Assembly (NCBI GenBank): GCA_947489195.1
Contig: CANLCT010000010.1
Location: 1 to 64,000 of the forward strand
Length of the DNA stretch: 64,000 nt
Direction of reading: 5' to 3'
From: an uncultured Aquimarina sp.
GTDB taxonomy: Bacteria; Bacteroidota; Bacteroidia; Flavobacteriales; Flavobacteriaceae
Shown: piece by piece, positions 1 through 7,628 of the stretch
How positions within the stretch are numbered: position 1 is the stretch's first letter
How the letters are laid out: every line of letters starts with the position of its first letter
Made by a program: the position numbers and the translations under genes
The notes under the pieces: generated by a model
What the model was told of the DNA's origin: nothing
Database searches by the model: none
What the model saw: the letters and a program-made list of their open reading frames with translations, nothing else

Positions 1-58
1 TATAACACTGCGATTCATACATTAATTTAAGGAAAATCTAGGTCTTTTCCAAAAAAAA

Positions 59-82
59 GAGGTTGCCTTTTCAGACAACCTC
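59..82 (-). terminator. Intrinsic terminator of the HtrA-Usp operon
   Basis: Arms GAGGTTG and CAACCTC (7 bp) enclose a 10-nt loop. Read on the minus strand the second arm is followed by a run of eight T. It lies about 23 bp past the stop of the universal stress gene, so it ends that operon. Confidence 0.8.
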
Positions 83-104
83 ATTCAGATATAAAATAAC
101 ACAT

Positions 105-929
105 TTATATCTTAAAAGTAACTACTGGTAATGCAGAATGATTTACTAAATTTTCGCCAATGCTTCCACTAAAAAAATGAGAAAGTCCTTTTCTACCATG
201 AGTCGGAATTCCAATAAAACTAGCATCAATATCTTTACAATATGTCATAATACCATTTTCGATATCATAATCGTTAAAAATTTTCACCACTTCAGAAGAC
301 ATTTTATAATCTGCATCTACATTTCTGAAAAATTCATTTAATGTTTTATTTAATTCTGGTGTAGACTTAAAGCTTTCTGGTGTATTTATATATACTAGAT
401 TTAATTTGATATCAAGTAATTTGAAAAAATTTACTGCATTTTCATAGGATTTTACATTTTCCAATTCAAAATCGCATGCAAATACAGCATTGTGTATTTC
501 AAAACCTTCCATTTTACCTTTAACTACCATTAAAGGAACATCGGCATAACGAACTGCTTTTTGTGTGTTTGATCCTATAAGAATTTCCTCAATACCATCA
601 GATCCATGAGATCCCATTACTATTAAGTCAGCATTAACTTCTTTAGCTGTAGCATTAATTTCCTTATAAACAAGTTGTTTTTTTATAATGTAGCTTAGTT
701 CTAAATCCTTTAAAAAAGGCTTATCACTTATAAATTCATTTAATTTATTTTCAGCCTGTTTGCTATATAATGCAATATTAATATCTTCTTTAGGAAGTAA
801 TGAATTACCTATACCCAACGTATGTAATAAATGAATTTTTGCGTTTTTTAATTTAGCAATATTAGCAGCTATATAAAGTGCATTATTTGCATAATCTGAA
901 AAGTCAATCGGTACTAATATATTTTTCAT
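105..929 (-). CDS. Tandem-domain universal stress protein (UspA family)
   Basis: A 274-aa cytoplasmic protein with two UspA folds (about 1-140 and 145-274). Each half ends with the ATP-binding signature: GSHG-x9-GSN at about 107-122 and PTHG-x9-GS near the C-terminus. Two-domain Usp proteins of this length are common in Bacteroidota and usually accumulate under starvation, redox or envelope stress; the exact ligand cannot be read from sequence. It is the last gene of a minus-strand run starting with an HtrA-like protease at 3787, with a 27-bp gap to the gene before it and a terminator just after. The context suggests a stress-response operon. Confidence 0.9.
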   Translation of the reverse strand: MKNILVPIDFSDYANNALYIAANIAKLKNAKIHLLHTLGIGNSLLPKEDINIALYSKQAENKLNEFISDKPFLKDLELSYIIKKQLVYKEINATAKEVNADLIVMGSHGSDGIEEILIGSNTQKAVRYADVPLMVVKGKMEGFEIHNAVFACDFELENVKSYENAVNFFKLLDIKLNLVYINTPESFKSTPELNKTLNEFFRNVDADYKMSSEVVKIFNDYDIENGIMTYCKDIDASFIGIPTHGRKGLSHFFSGSIGENLVNHSALPVVTFKI

Positions 930-956
930 AATTAACTATTTTTATATTGTATGTTT

Positions 957-2069
957 TTAAAAAGCTTCGTTTATACCTATATAAATTCCATTACTATCAT
1001 TTTTACCAACTCCAAGATCTAGGCGTAGCCAGGTATCTTGATCTTTAATTACTTTAAATCGAATTCCTGCTCCTGCTGCAGGTTTTAAATTTTTGATACT
1101 AAAAAAATCGTTTGGTCTGTTTGCTACTTCACCCACAAGTCCATATGCAGCGGCAGTCCATCTTGGCTTAAGGCGCAATCGATATTCTACCTGAGCTACA
1201 TACATATGTTTATCAATAAAGCGTCCTTTAAAATAACCTCTAGCTGTGTTTCCTCCTCCATATGAGGCTAAACCTTGAAAAGGAATATCACCATAATTAT
1301 TTTCAAGATAAACTTGCATGGCTAGTGTACTTTTTTTAGATAATTTTTCGTAAGTCCGTAGATCAACTAAAAATTTATTAAAGTCATGAGTTGCTCCTAA
1401 TAATTCACTTGAAAACCGAGCATTAACCTTGTAATATCTTCCCGATAATGGAGAACCTGTAGTATCTCTAGAGTCTAAATTAAAGATTACTCCAAGTCCA
1501 CTTATAACGGCACGATCGTTTCCAAGGATATTTTCTGTATCGAGGATCCCTCCTACTTCTTTTTCTGTTACCTCATGATTTTCAAATACATATTCAAAAC
1601 CAAAATTTAATTTAGGAGGTAATCGTTTTAAAAAAGCTACTCTTATGTTATGTGAAGTAGTATTATACGCTTCTTCATTTGTATTAGGTGTATTGTTTCC
1701 TATCCCCCAAAATGAATTAGGAAAAATATTTAAAAAATAACGCATATCAATAAAATAGTCTCCATTACCTAAATAAATTTTTGGACTTACTTCAAATTGA
1801 ATTTGCTCATTAAGCGTATAAATTCCACTAAATAAAATATTAGAGAGTCGGTCGTTATATTTGTTTGTTTTGTTTAATAAAAACAATTGTCCGCCTCCAC
1901 CAAAACCAAAATTAGTTTCTGGAGTAAAAAAGGCAATAGGTAAACCTATAAACTTTATGTTTTTTGTACTTGCAATTGTATCTGTTTGAATAGTATTCTT
2001 ACTATTCTGACTTTGAGCAATAGTAGCATAAAGTAAACAGATAATATATATGATATGTTTTTTTGTCAT
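957..2069 (-). CDS. BamA/TamA-like outer-membrane surface-antigen (D15) barrel protein
   Basis: A 370-aa protein with a signal peptide (about 1-20, ending in AQS) and then beta-barrel sequence. Bacterial surface-antigen (Omp85 C-terminal) features include the GLGVIFNLDSRD segment, a GGGNTARGYFKGRF-type stretch resembling the conserved xRGY motif, and a final strand ending in aromatic F. No POTRA domains are visible, so it is a short barrel-only member and not the essential BamA. These proteins are often annotated as surface antigen or possible phospholipase-linked barrels. Its start codon overlaps the stop of the upstream barrel gene by one base, implying coupled translation. Function unknown beyond outer-membrane location. 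Confidence 0.8.
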   Translation of the reverse strand: MTKKHIIYIICLLYATIAQSQNSKNTIQTDTIASTKNIKFIGLPIAFFTPETNFGFGGGGQLFLLNKTNKYNDRLSNILFSGIYTLNEQIQFEVSPKIYLGNGDYFIDMRYFLNIFPNSFWGIGNNTPNTNEEAYNTTSHNIRVAFLKRLPPKLNFGFEYVFENHEVTEKEVGGILDTENILGNDRAVISGLGVIFNLDSRDTTGSPLSGRYYKVNARFSSELLGATHDFNKFLVDLRTYEKLSKKSTLAMQVYLENNYGDIPFQGLASYGGGNTARGYFKGRFIDKHMYVAQVEYRLRLKPRWTAAAYGLVGEVANRPNDFFSIKNLKPAAGAGIRFKVIKDQDTWLRLDLGVGKNDSNGIYIGINEAF

Positions 2070-2737
2070 TAGAAAAAGAAATCGTCTAGTAAAACATTAA
2101 ACCCAAAAGAAAAAGAAAGATTACTCGATAGTACATCTACTTTTGTAATCGTATTATCAAGTTTTGATTCATTTTCAAGAGTAAGCCAAAATAAGTTGAG
2201 CCTTAATCCTAAATCAAAAGTGATGCGATCGTGCAACACATAAGAATAGCCAATTCCTATAAGGGATCCGAACCCACTACCTGTACTTTCTTGATTTATA
2301 GCTATGGTATTAATGTTAGTAAGCTCAATAGTTTCTCTAAAACGAACATAGCCTGGAGAAAACTCTCCAAAAATGGAGCCTTCTTTTGCTTTTTGCAAAT
2401 AATACCTTAGTGAAGGACCTATGAATAAACTTTCGGTACTACTTTTAGCAATATTATCACTACTCGATCGATTGATATTCAAAATACCTCCAAATAATAA
2501 TCGGTCCTTTAAAAATTTCCCTGTAGTCATACTCAGTCCAAATTCATTGGTTTGAGTGCGACTTTCATTTCCTTGTAATTGATTAATATTTGAACTTATG
2601 GAACCCGATAGACCTGTAAACCACCTCCCTTTTCGAAATGGTGTTGTTTGTTCTATTTCTGGGGTGCCTTGACTATATATTGTTAACGCTTGGAAAACAA
2701 TTAAAATAACAAGAATACATCGTTTATTTATGGGCAT
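2069..2737 (-). CDS. Outer-membrane beta-barrel protein, small
   Basis: A 222-aa protein with a cleavable signal peptide (about 1-22, ending IYSQG). Alternating hydrophobic and polar residues and a final strand LSFSFGFNVLLDDFFF ending in aromatics fit an 8-10-strand barrel (OmpW/OmpA-like size, outer membrane protein beta-barrel family). No catalytic motif is seen. It sits between the HtrA-like protease (27 bp upstream) and the D15-type barrel (1-bp overlap downstream), so all are probably made together. The role is not known; the operon suggests envelope homeostasis. Confidence 0.75.
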   Translation of the reverse strand: MPINKRCILVILIVFQALTIYSQGTPEIEQTTPFRKGRWFTGLSGSISSNINQLQGNESRTQTNEFGLSMTTGKFLKDRLLFGGILNINRSSSDNIAKSSTESLFIGPSLRYYLQKAKEGSIFGEFSPGYVRFRETIELTNINTIAINQESTGSGFGSLIGIGYSYVLHDRITFDLGLRLNLFWLTLENESKLDNTITKVDVLSSNLSFSFGFNVLLDDFFF

Positions 2738-2764
2738 TGATTTTATAACTTTTAAATAAATTAA

Positions 2765-3787
2765 CTAACGGCTTAGATTAATAATTTTTCCATCTCTAAG
2801 TACTTTCATTGCTATTGTGGACGATTCAGAAAGATTTGTAGCCATTTCTCCAATTTTAAGTAAAGAATCATCTTTCATATCAAACTCAATATTATTTATT
2901 GAAAGGATAATGTCACCCCCTAAAATCATTTTTTGTTTTCCTATTGAAGCCTTAATATCTCCTCCCTTAAGTCCCATTTTATCTCCCCATGAACCAGCAA
3001 CAATTCGTTGCACCAAGAGACCGCTGTTTTGAGGTAAATTAAAATAGGATTTCATTTTTCCAACTAGCGGTATAGCATCCATACCAATCCAAGGAGTAGG
3101 CTTATCAAGCACAAGTTTTTTAACCATATTACTAGTGGCTGCAAAACCAATCCCATCGGATCCGCCAGAGTTAGATAAAATTTGGCTTACAACACCAATT
3201 ACTTCCCCTTTCATATTAATTAAAGGGCCTCCAGAATTTCCTGTATTTATAGAAGCATCTGTTTGAATAAATTCTGATTGCGTAAACATATTTTTACCCA
3301 GTTTTGATTTTCGAATACCACTAACATACCCCGAAGAGAGTGAGTGTGAATACCCAAATGGAGCACCAATAACGAATACTTGTTCTCCAATTTTTGCATA
3401 ATCAGAATTTGCTAATCGTAAGGGTTTTGTTCCATTTTTAGGAGAATCTAGTTTTATATGTGCTACATCGGCTGTTTTATGAGTAGTAATAACTCTTGCC
3501 GAAAGTGTGGTTCCATCTAAAAAGCGAACTTTAATTATTTCCGCAGCATCAACAACATGAGCCGCTGTAATAATGTCTGTTTCAGAAATCATAAAGCCAG
3601 AACCTAAACCGTCTGTAGACACTGTTTTAAAAGCTCCATTTACTTCTTGCAACTTTTCTTCTAAAGCAAAAATGGTAACTACTGCTGTATTTGCATTTTC
3701 ATATAATTTTGATAAATCTTGCGCTTGGGATTTTAAAACTATCAGAAAAAGAACACATAACACTGACTTTATTTTTTTCAAAAACAT
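2765..3787 (-). CDS. HtrA/DegP-like periplasmic serine protease with one PDZ domain
   Basis: The chosen start is the internal Met followed by FLKKIKSVLCVLFLIVL, which gives a clean signal peptide ending SQA/QD; the longer frame (to 3841) would put 18 charged residues before it. Protein of 340 aa. The trypsin-like domain shows the full catalytic triad: His in ITAAHVVDA, Asp in TADVAHIKLD, Ser in GNSGGPL. A C-terminal PDZ-like domain contains GDKMGLKGGDIKASIG and GGDIILSIN. HtrA proteases degrade or refold damaged envelope proteins. It leads the operon with two outer-membrane barrels and a Usp, consistent with an envelope-stress unit. Confidence 0.9.
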   Translation of the reverse strand: MFLKKIKSVLCVLFLIVLKSQAQDLSKLYENANTAVVTIFALEEKLQEVNGAFKTVSTDGLGSGFMISETDIITAAHVVDAAEIIKVRFLDGTTLSARVITTHKTADVAHIKLDSPKNGTKPLRLANSDYAKIGEQVFVIGAPFGYSHSLSSGYVSGIRKSKLGKNMFTQSEFIQTDASINTGNSGGPLINMKGEVIGVVSQILSNSGGSDGIGFAATSNMVKKLVLDKPTPWIGMDAIPLVGKMKSYFNLPQNSGLLVQRIVAGSWGDKMGLKGGDIKASIGKQKMILGGDIILSINNIEFDMKDDSLLKIGEMATNLSESSTIAMKVLRDGKIINLSR

Positions 3788-3885
3788 TGAATTTAGATTT
3801 ACTTCAAAAATAGAACCTATGCTTAGTCTTCGAATTATCAATTTAGTTCAATCCTAAAAATAGTTTAGTGACATTCAATTTATAT

Positions 3886-3951
3886 TTAAGTGGTTTCGGT
3901 TATGAATTAAGTCGTTTCAGTTTAAAAAAGCAAGTAATTAAAACCACTTAA
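3886..3951. promoter_or_regulatory. Divergent control region with LytTR-type direct repeats
   Basis: Between the HtrA operon and the lipoprotein gene. AAGTGGTTTCGGTT (3888-3901) and AAGTCGTTTCAGTT (3909-3922) are direct repeats exactly 21 bp apart, the spacing at which LytTR regulators bind two successive major grooves. The segment TCAGTTTAA (3917-3925) resembles the published LytTR half-site pattern. A third half-site lies inverted: AAACCACTTAA (3941-3951) is the exact complement of TTAAGTGGTTT (3886-3896). A LytTR regulator is encoded 2 kb away (5896-6657). Binding is inferred. Confidence 0.5.
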
Positions 3952-4000
3952 GATTACATTTACATAGATAAAAAAAGTATTAACATCTAAATTTAAAGTT

Positions 4001-4627
4001 ATGAAAAACGTCTTCAGAGTTTTAGGCATACTTACAGTATTCTTACTAACAAGCTGCTCTACTGTAAAAGTAACGGATGTATGGGAAGGAAGTAAAAGTC
4101 TTGATTTGGATAAAAAAAAGATACTCGTTGTAAGTAAAACAGATAAAAAAAGTGTTCGACTTCGCTTTGAGAATAATTTAACATCGCTTTTGAATGAAAA
4201 TAATTTAACTGCAATTTCAAGCTTTCAAAAGTTTCCTGATTTAGATCCGATGAAAAAAACCGATAATGATAAAGCTTTAGTAAAAAGATTATTAGAAAAT
4301 GATATTCAAATAGTAATTCTTTCTCAATTAATTGATTCTAAAAACTACAGGGAAACCATAGAAACTAATACACCAATAGCTCGCTTCCATACTTATTATG
4401 ATCCACGTTACAGAAGATTTAGAGGGTTTTACACTTATCATAATAATTATACATATCACGAGTACACGGGTATTAAACATATTATTGAAACCATTATTTA
4501 TGATTTGACATTACCAAAAAATGAACAACTAGTTTCAATCATTAGCCTTGAGGTTGATAACCCTAAAAGTATTAGTACAACATCAAGTGATTTTGCAAAA
4601 CAAATTGTAAAAAATATAATGCCTTAA
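4001..4627 (+). CDS. Predicted lipoprotein of unknown function
   Basis: A 208-aa protein with a lipoprotein signal peptide whose lipobox is LLTSC at about residues 15-19, so it is predicted to be membrane-anchored through Cys19. The mature part has mixed alpha/beta character with VVSKTDKKSVRLRFENNL and a His/Tyr-rich patch (FHTYYDPRYRRFRGFYTYHN). It is reminiscent of lipoproteins annotated as DUF4136-like, but I cannot assign it firmly. It diverges from the HtrA operon across a 213-bp region holding LytTR-type repeats and is followed by the LytS/LytTR pair, which suggests it may be a target of that system. Confidence 0.7.
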   Translation: MKNVFRVLGILTVFLLTSCSTVKVTDVWEGSKSLDLDKKKILVVSKTDKKSVRLRFENNLTSLLNENNLTAISSFQKFPDLDPMKKTDNDKALVKRLLENDIQIVILSQLIDSKNYRETIETNTPIARFHTYYDPRYRRFRGFYTYHNNYTYHEYTGIKHIIETIIYDLTLPKNEQLVSIISLEVDNPKSISTTSSDFAKQIVKNIMP

Positions 4628-4726
4628 TAAAGCTTAAAAATCATTACCTCGCCCCCTTAAAAGGAGTTAAAGGGAGTATGAATAACAACTAATCATTTTT
4701 AAAATAACAGTCTATTTGGATGAGTG

Positions 4727-4812
4727 CTATTAAAGTTAAAAGAAGAGATTAATATTTAATATTTTTCTCTTTGGAAGCCTCTTCTCCCCTATGGAGGCTT
4801 CAACTTTAATAG
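4727..4812. repeat. Nested inverted repeats upstream of lytS-like gene
   Basis: Outer arms CTATTAAAGTT (4727-4737) and AACTTTAATAG (4802-4812) match over 11 bp. Inside them GAAGCCTC (4774-4781) and GAGGCTTC (4794-4801) form a second stem, and AAGAGA/TCTCTT a third. It fills much of the 227-bp gap after the lipoprotein gene and ends 42 bp before the histidine kinase start. It could be a terminator-like structure, a leader structure or a small palindromic element; the sequence alone does not decide. Confidence 0.6.
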
Positions 4813-4854
4813 TTATAATGATTTATTCTTTACCTTGTAATCTTAATGTAGAAA

Positions 4855-5889
4855 TTGTATCGTAGTTTGAAAAAAGAAATATCTAATTCTATAATATTAA
4901 AAATATCTGCCATTATATCTGGGCTTATAAGTATTCCTCGTATTCTAACCTTATTTGATATCACTGAAAAAATAACAGATTCTTATACTGACGTAAATAT
5001 TAACGACATAATTGTGCGTTTTATAAGCCTATTTTTACTCTGCATACTTAGCTTTTATTTGAATACGCGTTGGAAAATAATCTATTCGCATTATTCCATT
5101 TCTTACAGAAATGGAATAACTTTTTTGTTGAATAGTTTCTTGCTATTAGCCATGGTTCAGTTATTTGTTATTTCATATAACAATATAGTTGGTCAAAAAC
5201 TTACAGAATCTGAAATTGGACTAACCTATTTTGTGTATTTTGTAATTCTCATTATTACTTTTTTTATTTCTCGTGTGCTTCGTTATCAAATTATCCATCA
5301 ACAAGATTTATTAGAAAAACAACAATTGAAACAGCAAAGTTTAGAAAGTGAGCTTAGTGCTTTAAAGAATCAGATTAACCCTCATTTTCTTTTTAATTCC
5401 TTAAATACATTAAAATCCATAGTTCAGGAAAATGAACAAGCCGATACTTTTATAAATAAGCTATCGTATATGTATCGCTATATTTTACAGAGTGGGATAA
5501 GTGATTTAGTTACTATTGAAGAAGAATTAAAGTTTCTAAATAGTTATATTCACTTACTCCAAACTAGGTACAGAAACCGTTTAGAAATATATATAAATAT
5601 TGAAGATAACTACCTTAATAAAAAGATTCCTCCATTGTCTATTCAACTTTTAGTAGAAAATGCGGTGAAGCATAATGAGATTTCTGAACAGCATCCATTA
5701 CATATTTATGTTTTCTCTAAAGAGGAAAAAATTCAAGTAGAGAATAAAATTAGACCTAGAAAAGAACTTGTAGAAAGTACAGGAAATGGATTAATAAATA
5801 TTAATAAGCGATTCCAATTATTGAAAAATAAATCGATTAGTATTCAAAGTAAAGATGAAATGTTTAGTGTAAAACTCCCTATAAATTAA
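4855..5889 (+). CDS. LytS-type sensor histidine kinase (HisKA_7TM-less, His_kinase family)
   Basis: A 344-aa inner-membrane kinase. Four hydrophobic segments lie at about 12-35, 47-68, 80-104 and 118-141, followed by a coiled-coil linker (LEKQQLKQQSLESELSALK). The His_kinase box INPHFLFNSLNTLK (phospho-acceptor His) is at about 173-186 and the N-box LLVENAVKHN at about 267-276, with an ATPase tail ending GNGLININKRFQLL. The start is TTG at 4855: a stop at 4849 lies in frame just upstream and no ATG occurs near (TTG at 4867 is the alternative). It is followed after 6 bp by its response regulator. The signal is unknown. Confidence 0.88.
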   Translation: MYRSLKKEISNSIILKISAIISGLISIPRILTLFDITEKITDSYTDVNINDIIVRFISLFLLCILSFYLNTRWKIIYSHYSISYRNGITFLLNSFLLLAMVQLFVISYNNIVGQKLTESEIGLTYFVYFVILIITFFISRVLRYQIIHQQDLLEKQQLKQQSLESELSALKNQINPHFLFNSLNTLKSIVQENEQADTFINKLSYMYRYILQSGISDLVTIEEELKFLNSYIHLLQTRYRNRLEIYINIEDNYLNKKIPPLSIQLLVENAVKHNEISEQHPLHIYVFSKEEKIQVENKIRPRKELVESTGNGLININKRFQLLKNKSISIQSKDEMFSVKLPIN

Positions 5890-5895
5890 TTTCAG

Positions 5896-6657
5896 ATGCA
5901 TTTAGTTATTATAGAAGATGAACTTGCGGCAAGTGACCATTTACAATTTTTATTAAAATCCATCGATGATTCTATTCAAGTAGTAAAAATTTTAGATTCT
6001 GTGAGTGCCTCTGTTGATTACTTTTCGACCTCTCCTGAGGTAGATTTAATCCTTATGGATATTCATTTAGCTGACGGAATTTCATTTGAAATATTTGATC
6101 AAGTTAATATAAATACTCCTATTATTTTTACCACAGCTTATGATCATTACGCAATAAAAGCTTTTAAAGTAAATAGTGTTGATTACATTTTAAAACCCAT
6201 AGATCGAAACGAATTAAGCTTGGCTTTTGATAAATTCAATAATCAAAGTAAGAAAACGAATATTGATCAAAATCAAATGCAAAGCATTTTAGAGCTTTTT
6301 AAAAAAGAAACTAAAAATTATAAAAACACCTATTTAGCACATCATCGCGATGAGTTAATCCCAATAAAAACAGACGATATTGCTTTCTTTTTTATTGATA
6401 CTGGTATTGTTAAGGGGGTTCTTTTTGAAGGGAAGAAATTTATACTAGACAAAAAATTAGAAGACCTTGAAGAAGAATTAAATCCAAAAATCTTCTATAG
6501 AGCGAATAGGCAATTCGTTATTAATCGAAATGCTATAAAAAGTATAAAGAGCTACTTTAACGGTAAATTAATCGTACAAATAGAGCCAAAACACTCAGAG
6601 CGTATTGTTGTAAGTAAAACAAAAGCAACCGCATTTAAAAAATGGGTTAATGATTAA
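5896..6657 (+). CDS. LytTR-family response regulator
   Basis: A 253-aa regulator. The receiver domain (about 1-120) has the acidic pair in IIEDE, the phospho-acceptor Asp in LILMDIHLADG, the Thr in IIFTTAYD and the Lys in YILKPID. A LytTR DNA-binding domain (about 150-253) begins near YLAHHRDELIPIKTDDIAFF and includes IFYRANRQFVINRNAIKSI. It forms a two-gene operon with the LytS-type kinase (6-bp gap). LytTR proteins bind pairs of 9-bp direct repeats 21-22 bp apart; such a pair lies upstream at 3888-3922, a plausible target. Confidence 0.92.
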   Translation: MHLVIIEDELAASDHLQFLLKSIDDSIQVVKILDSVSASVDYFSTSPEVDLILMDIHLADGISFEIFDQVNINTPIIFTTAYDHYAIKAFKVNSVDYILKPIDRNELSLAFDKFNNQSKKTNIDQNQMQSILELFKKETKNYKNTYLAHHRDELIPIKTDDIAFFFIDTGIVKGVLFEGKKFILDKKLEDLEEELNPKIFYRANRQFVINRNAIKSIKSYFNGKLIVQIEPKHSERIVVSKTKATAFKKWVND

Positions 6658-6781
6658 TTTTTATTGAGTTGGTTCACTTGATAAATAAGCCTCTTCACAT
6701 CCAAATATTGTTGTTTTAATCATTAAATCATAACCTATTCTAAGTCTCTAAATTAAATTTGTAATAGAAAATCAGATAGTT

Positions 6782-7249
6782 ATGAAAACAAATAAACATA
6801 TTTTAAACATCATTGAAAAGTCGGAAAGAGTGTTAATTATCATATTACTCTTTGCGCTATTAATAGTCGTAGTTTATACATCGGTAGTCTTTTTAGGGTT
6901 ATTATTCGATGGTATCCTTTCAAGTATTCAAAACTCTTTCTCACCAGACGATAATATAATGAAACATCTACATTCTGTTTTTGGGGGTTTCCTTTCCGTT
7001 TTAATTGGCATCGAATTATTACATACAATTAAAATGTATTTGAAAGAAGATGTAGTACATGTAGAAATTGTGCTACTTGTTGCATTAATTGGTGTTTCAC
7101 GACATGTTATTGATTTAGATCTTGAACACCTAGAACCTTTAAAGTTTTTTGGAATAAGCTCACTAATTATAGTCTTATCTACTGGATACTTCTTCATTAA
7201 AAAAGGGATGATGCTTAATAGAAAAAAGTACAAAGTTAAATTTGATTAA
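6782..7249 (+). CDS. PsiE-family membrane protein
   Basis: A 155-aa inner-membrane protein with four predicted transmembrane segments (about 18-45, 63-80, 90-108, 120-143). The conserved GFLSVLIGIELLHTIKMYL and LVALIGVSRHVI segments, including charged/His residues inside membrane helices, match the phosphate-starvation-inducible PsiE family. The biochemical role of PsiE is not settled. It stands alone between the LytTR pair (125 bp upstream) and the nitrate reductase operon, and a clear terminator follows at 7271-7293, so it is probably a single-gene unit. Confidence 0.75.
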   Translation: MKTNKHILNIIEKSERVLIIILLFALLIVVVYTSVVFLGLLFDGILSSIQNSFSPDDNIMKHLHSVFGGFLSVLIGIELLHTIKMYLKEDVVHVEIVLLVALIGVSRHVIDLDLEHLEPLKFFGISSLIIVLSTGYFFIKKGMMLNRKKYKVKFD

Positions 7250-7270
7250 TAGTGTTAATTAACTATGAAG

Positions 7271-7293
7271 CGAAGATGATATTAACATCTTCG
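7271..7293 (+). terminator. Terminator after the PsiE-like gene
   Basis: CGAAGATG and CATCTTCG (8 bp) enclose a 7-nt loop and are followed by TTTCTATTT. It lies 22 bp past the PsiE-like stop and separates that gene from the nap operon. Confidence 0.7.
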
Positions 7294-7385
7294 TTTCTAT
7301 TTAGAAAGCTTCTAAGCTAAATTGATAATTCCTTTGAAATCCTCTTCTGTAACTTTAAAAGATATTATAATTCAATGAAATCTTT

Positions 7386-7628
7386 ATGCCAATTACAAGC
7401 TATTTAGTTCATCCACATGAGGGAAAGAAAACAGAATTAACTCAAGTGTTATTACAATTGGAACAATGCGAAGTAATTCCTGCAGAAAATAAAGATATAC
7501 TCATTTTGGTAACCGATACAGATAACAAAAATCAAGAAGCACTTTTAAAAGAAAAAATAGAAGCTATATCAAGTTTAAAACTTTTAGCAATGGTTTCTGG
7601 TTTTAATACTCCAAAAAATCTTAGCTAA
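7386..7628 (+). CDS. napD: NapD-like chaperone for periplasmic nitrate reductase
   Basis: An 80-aa cytoplasmic protein of NapD size and pattern: SYLVHPHEGKKTELTQVL at the N-terminus, a central LVTDTDN strand and SSLKLLAMVSGF near the end. NapD binds the twin-arginine signal of NapA and holds it back until the molybdenum cofactor and Fe-S cluster are inserted. The final TAA overlaps the first base of the napA ATG, so translation is probably coupled, and this is the first gene of the operon. A possible -7 box TAACTTTA is seen at 7350-7357. No FNR-type TTGAT-N4-ATCAA palindrome was found upstream. Confidence 0.82.
   Translation: MPITSYLVHPHEGKKTELTQVLLQLEQCEVIPAENKDILILVTDTDNKNQEALLKEKIEAISSLKLLAMVSGFNTPKNLS

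Noticed and set aside
3787..3841. Longer start of the HtrA-like protease
   Set aside because: The extension would place 18 polar residues ahead of the signal peptide; the internal ATG gives a normal export signal.
7321..7385. FNR-type site before napD
   Set aside because: TTGAT occurs at 7322 but no matching ATCAA follows after four bases; nothing supports an operator here.
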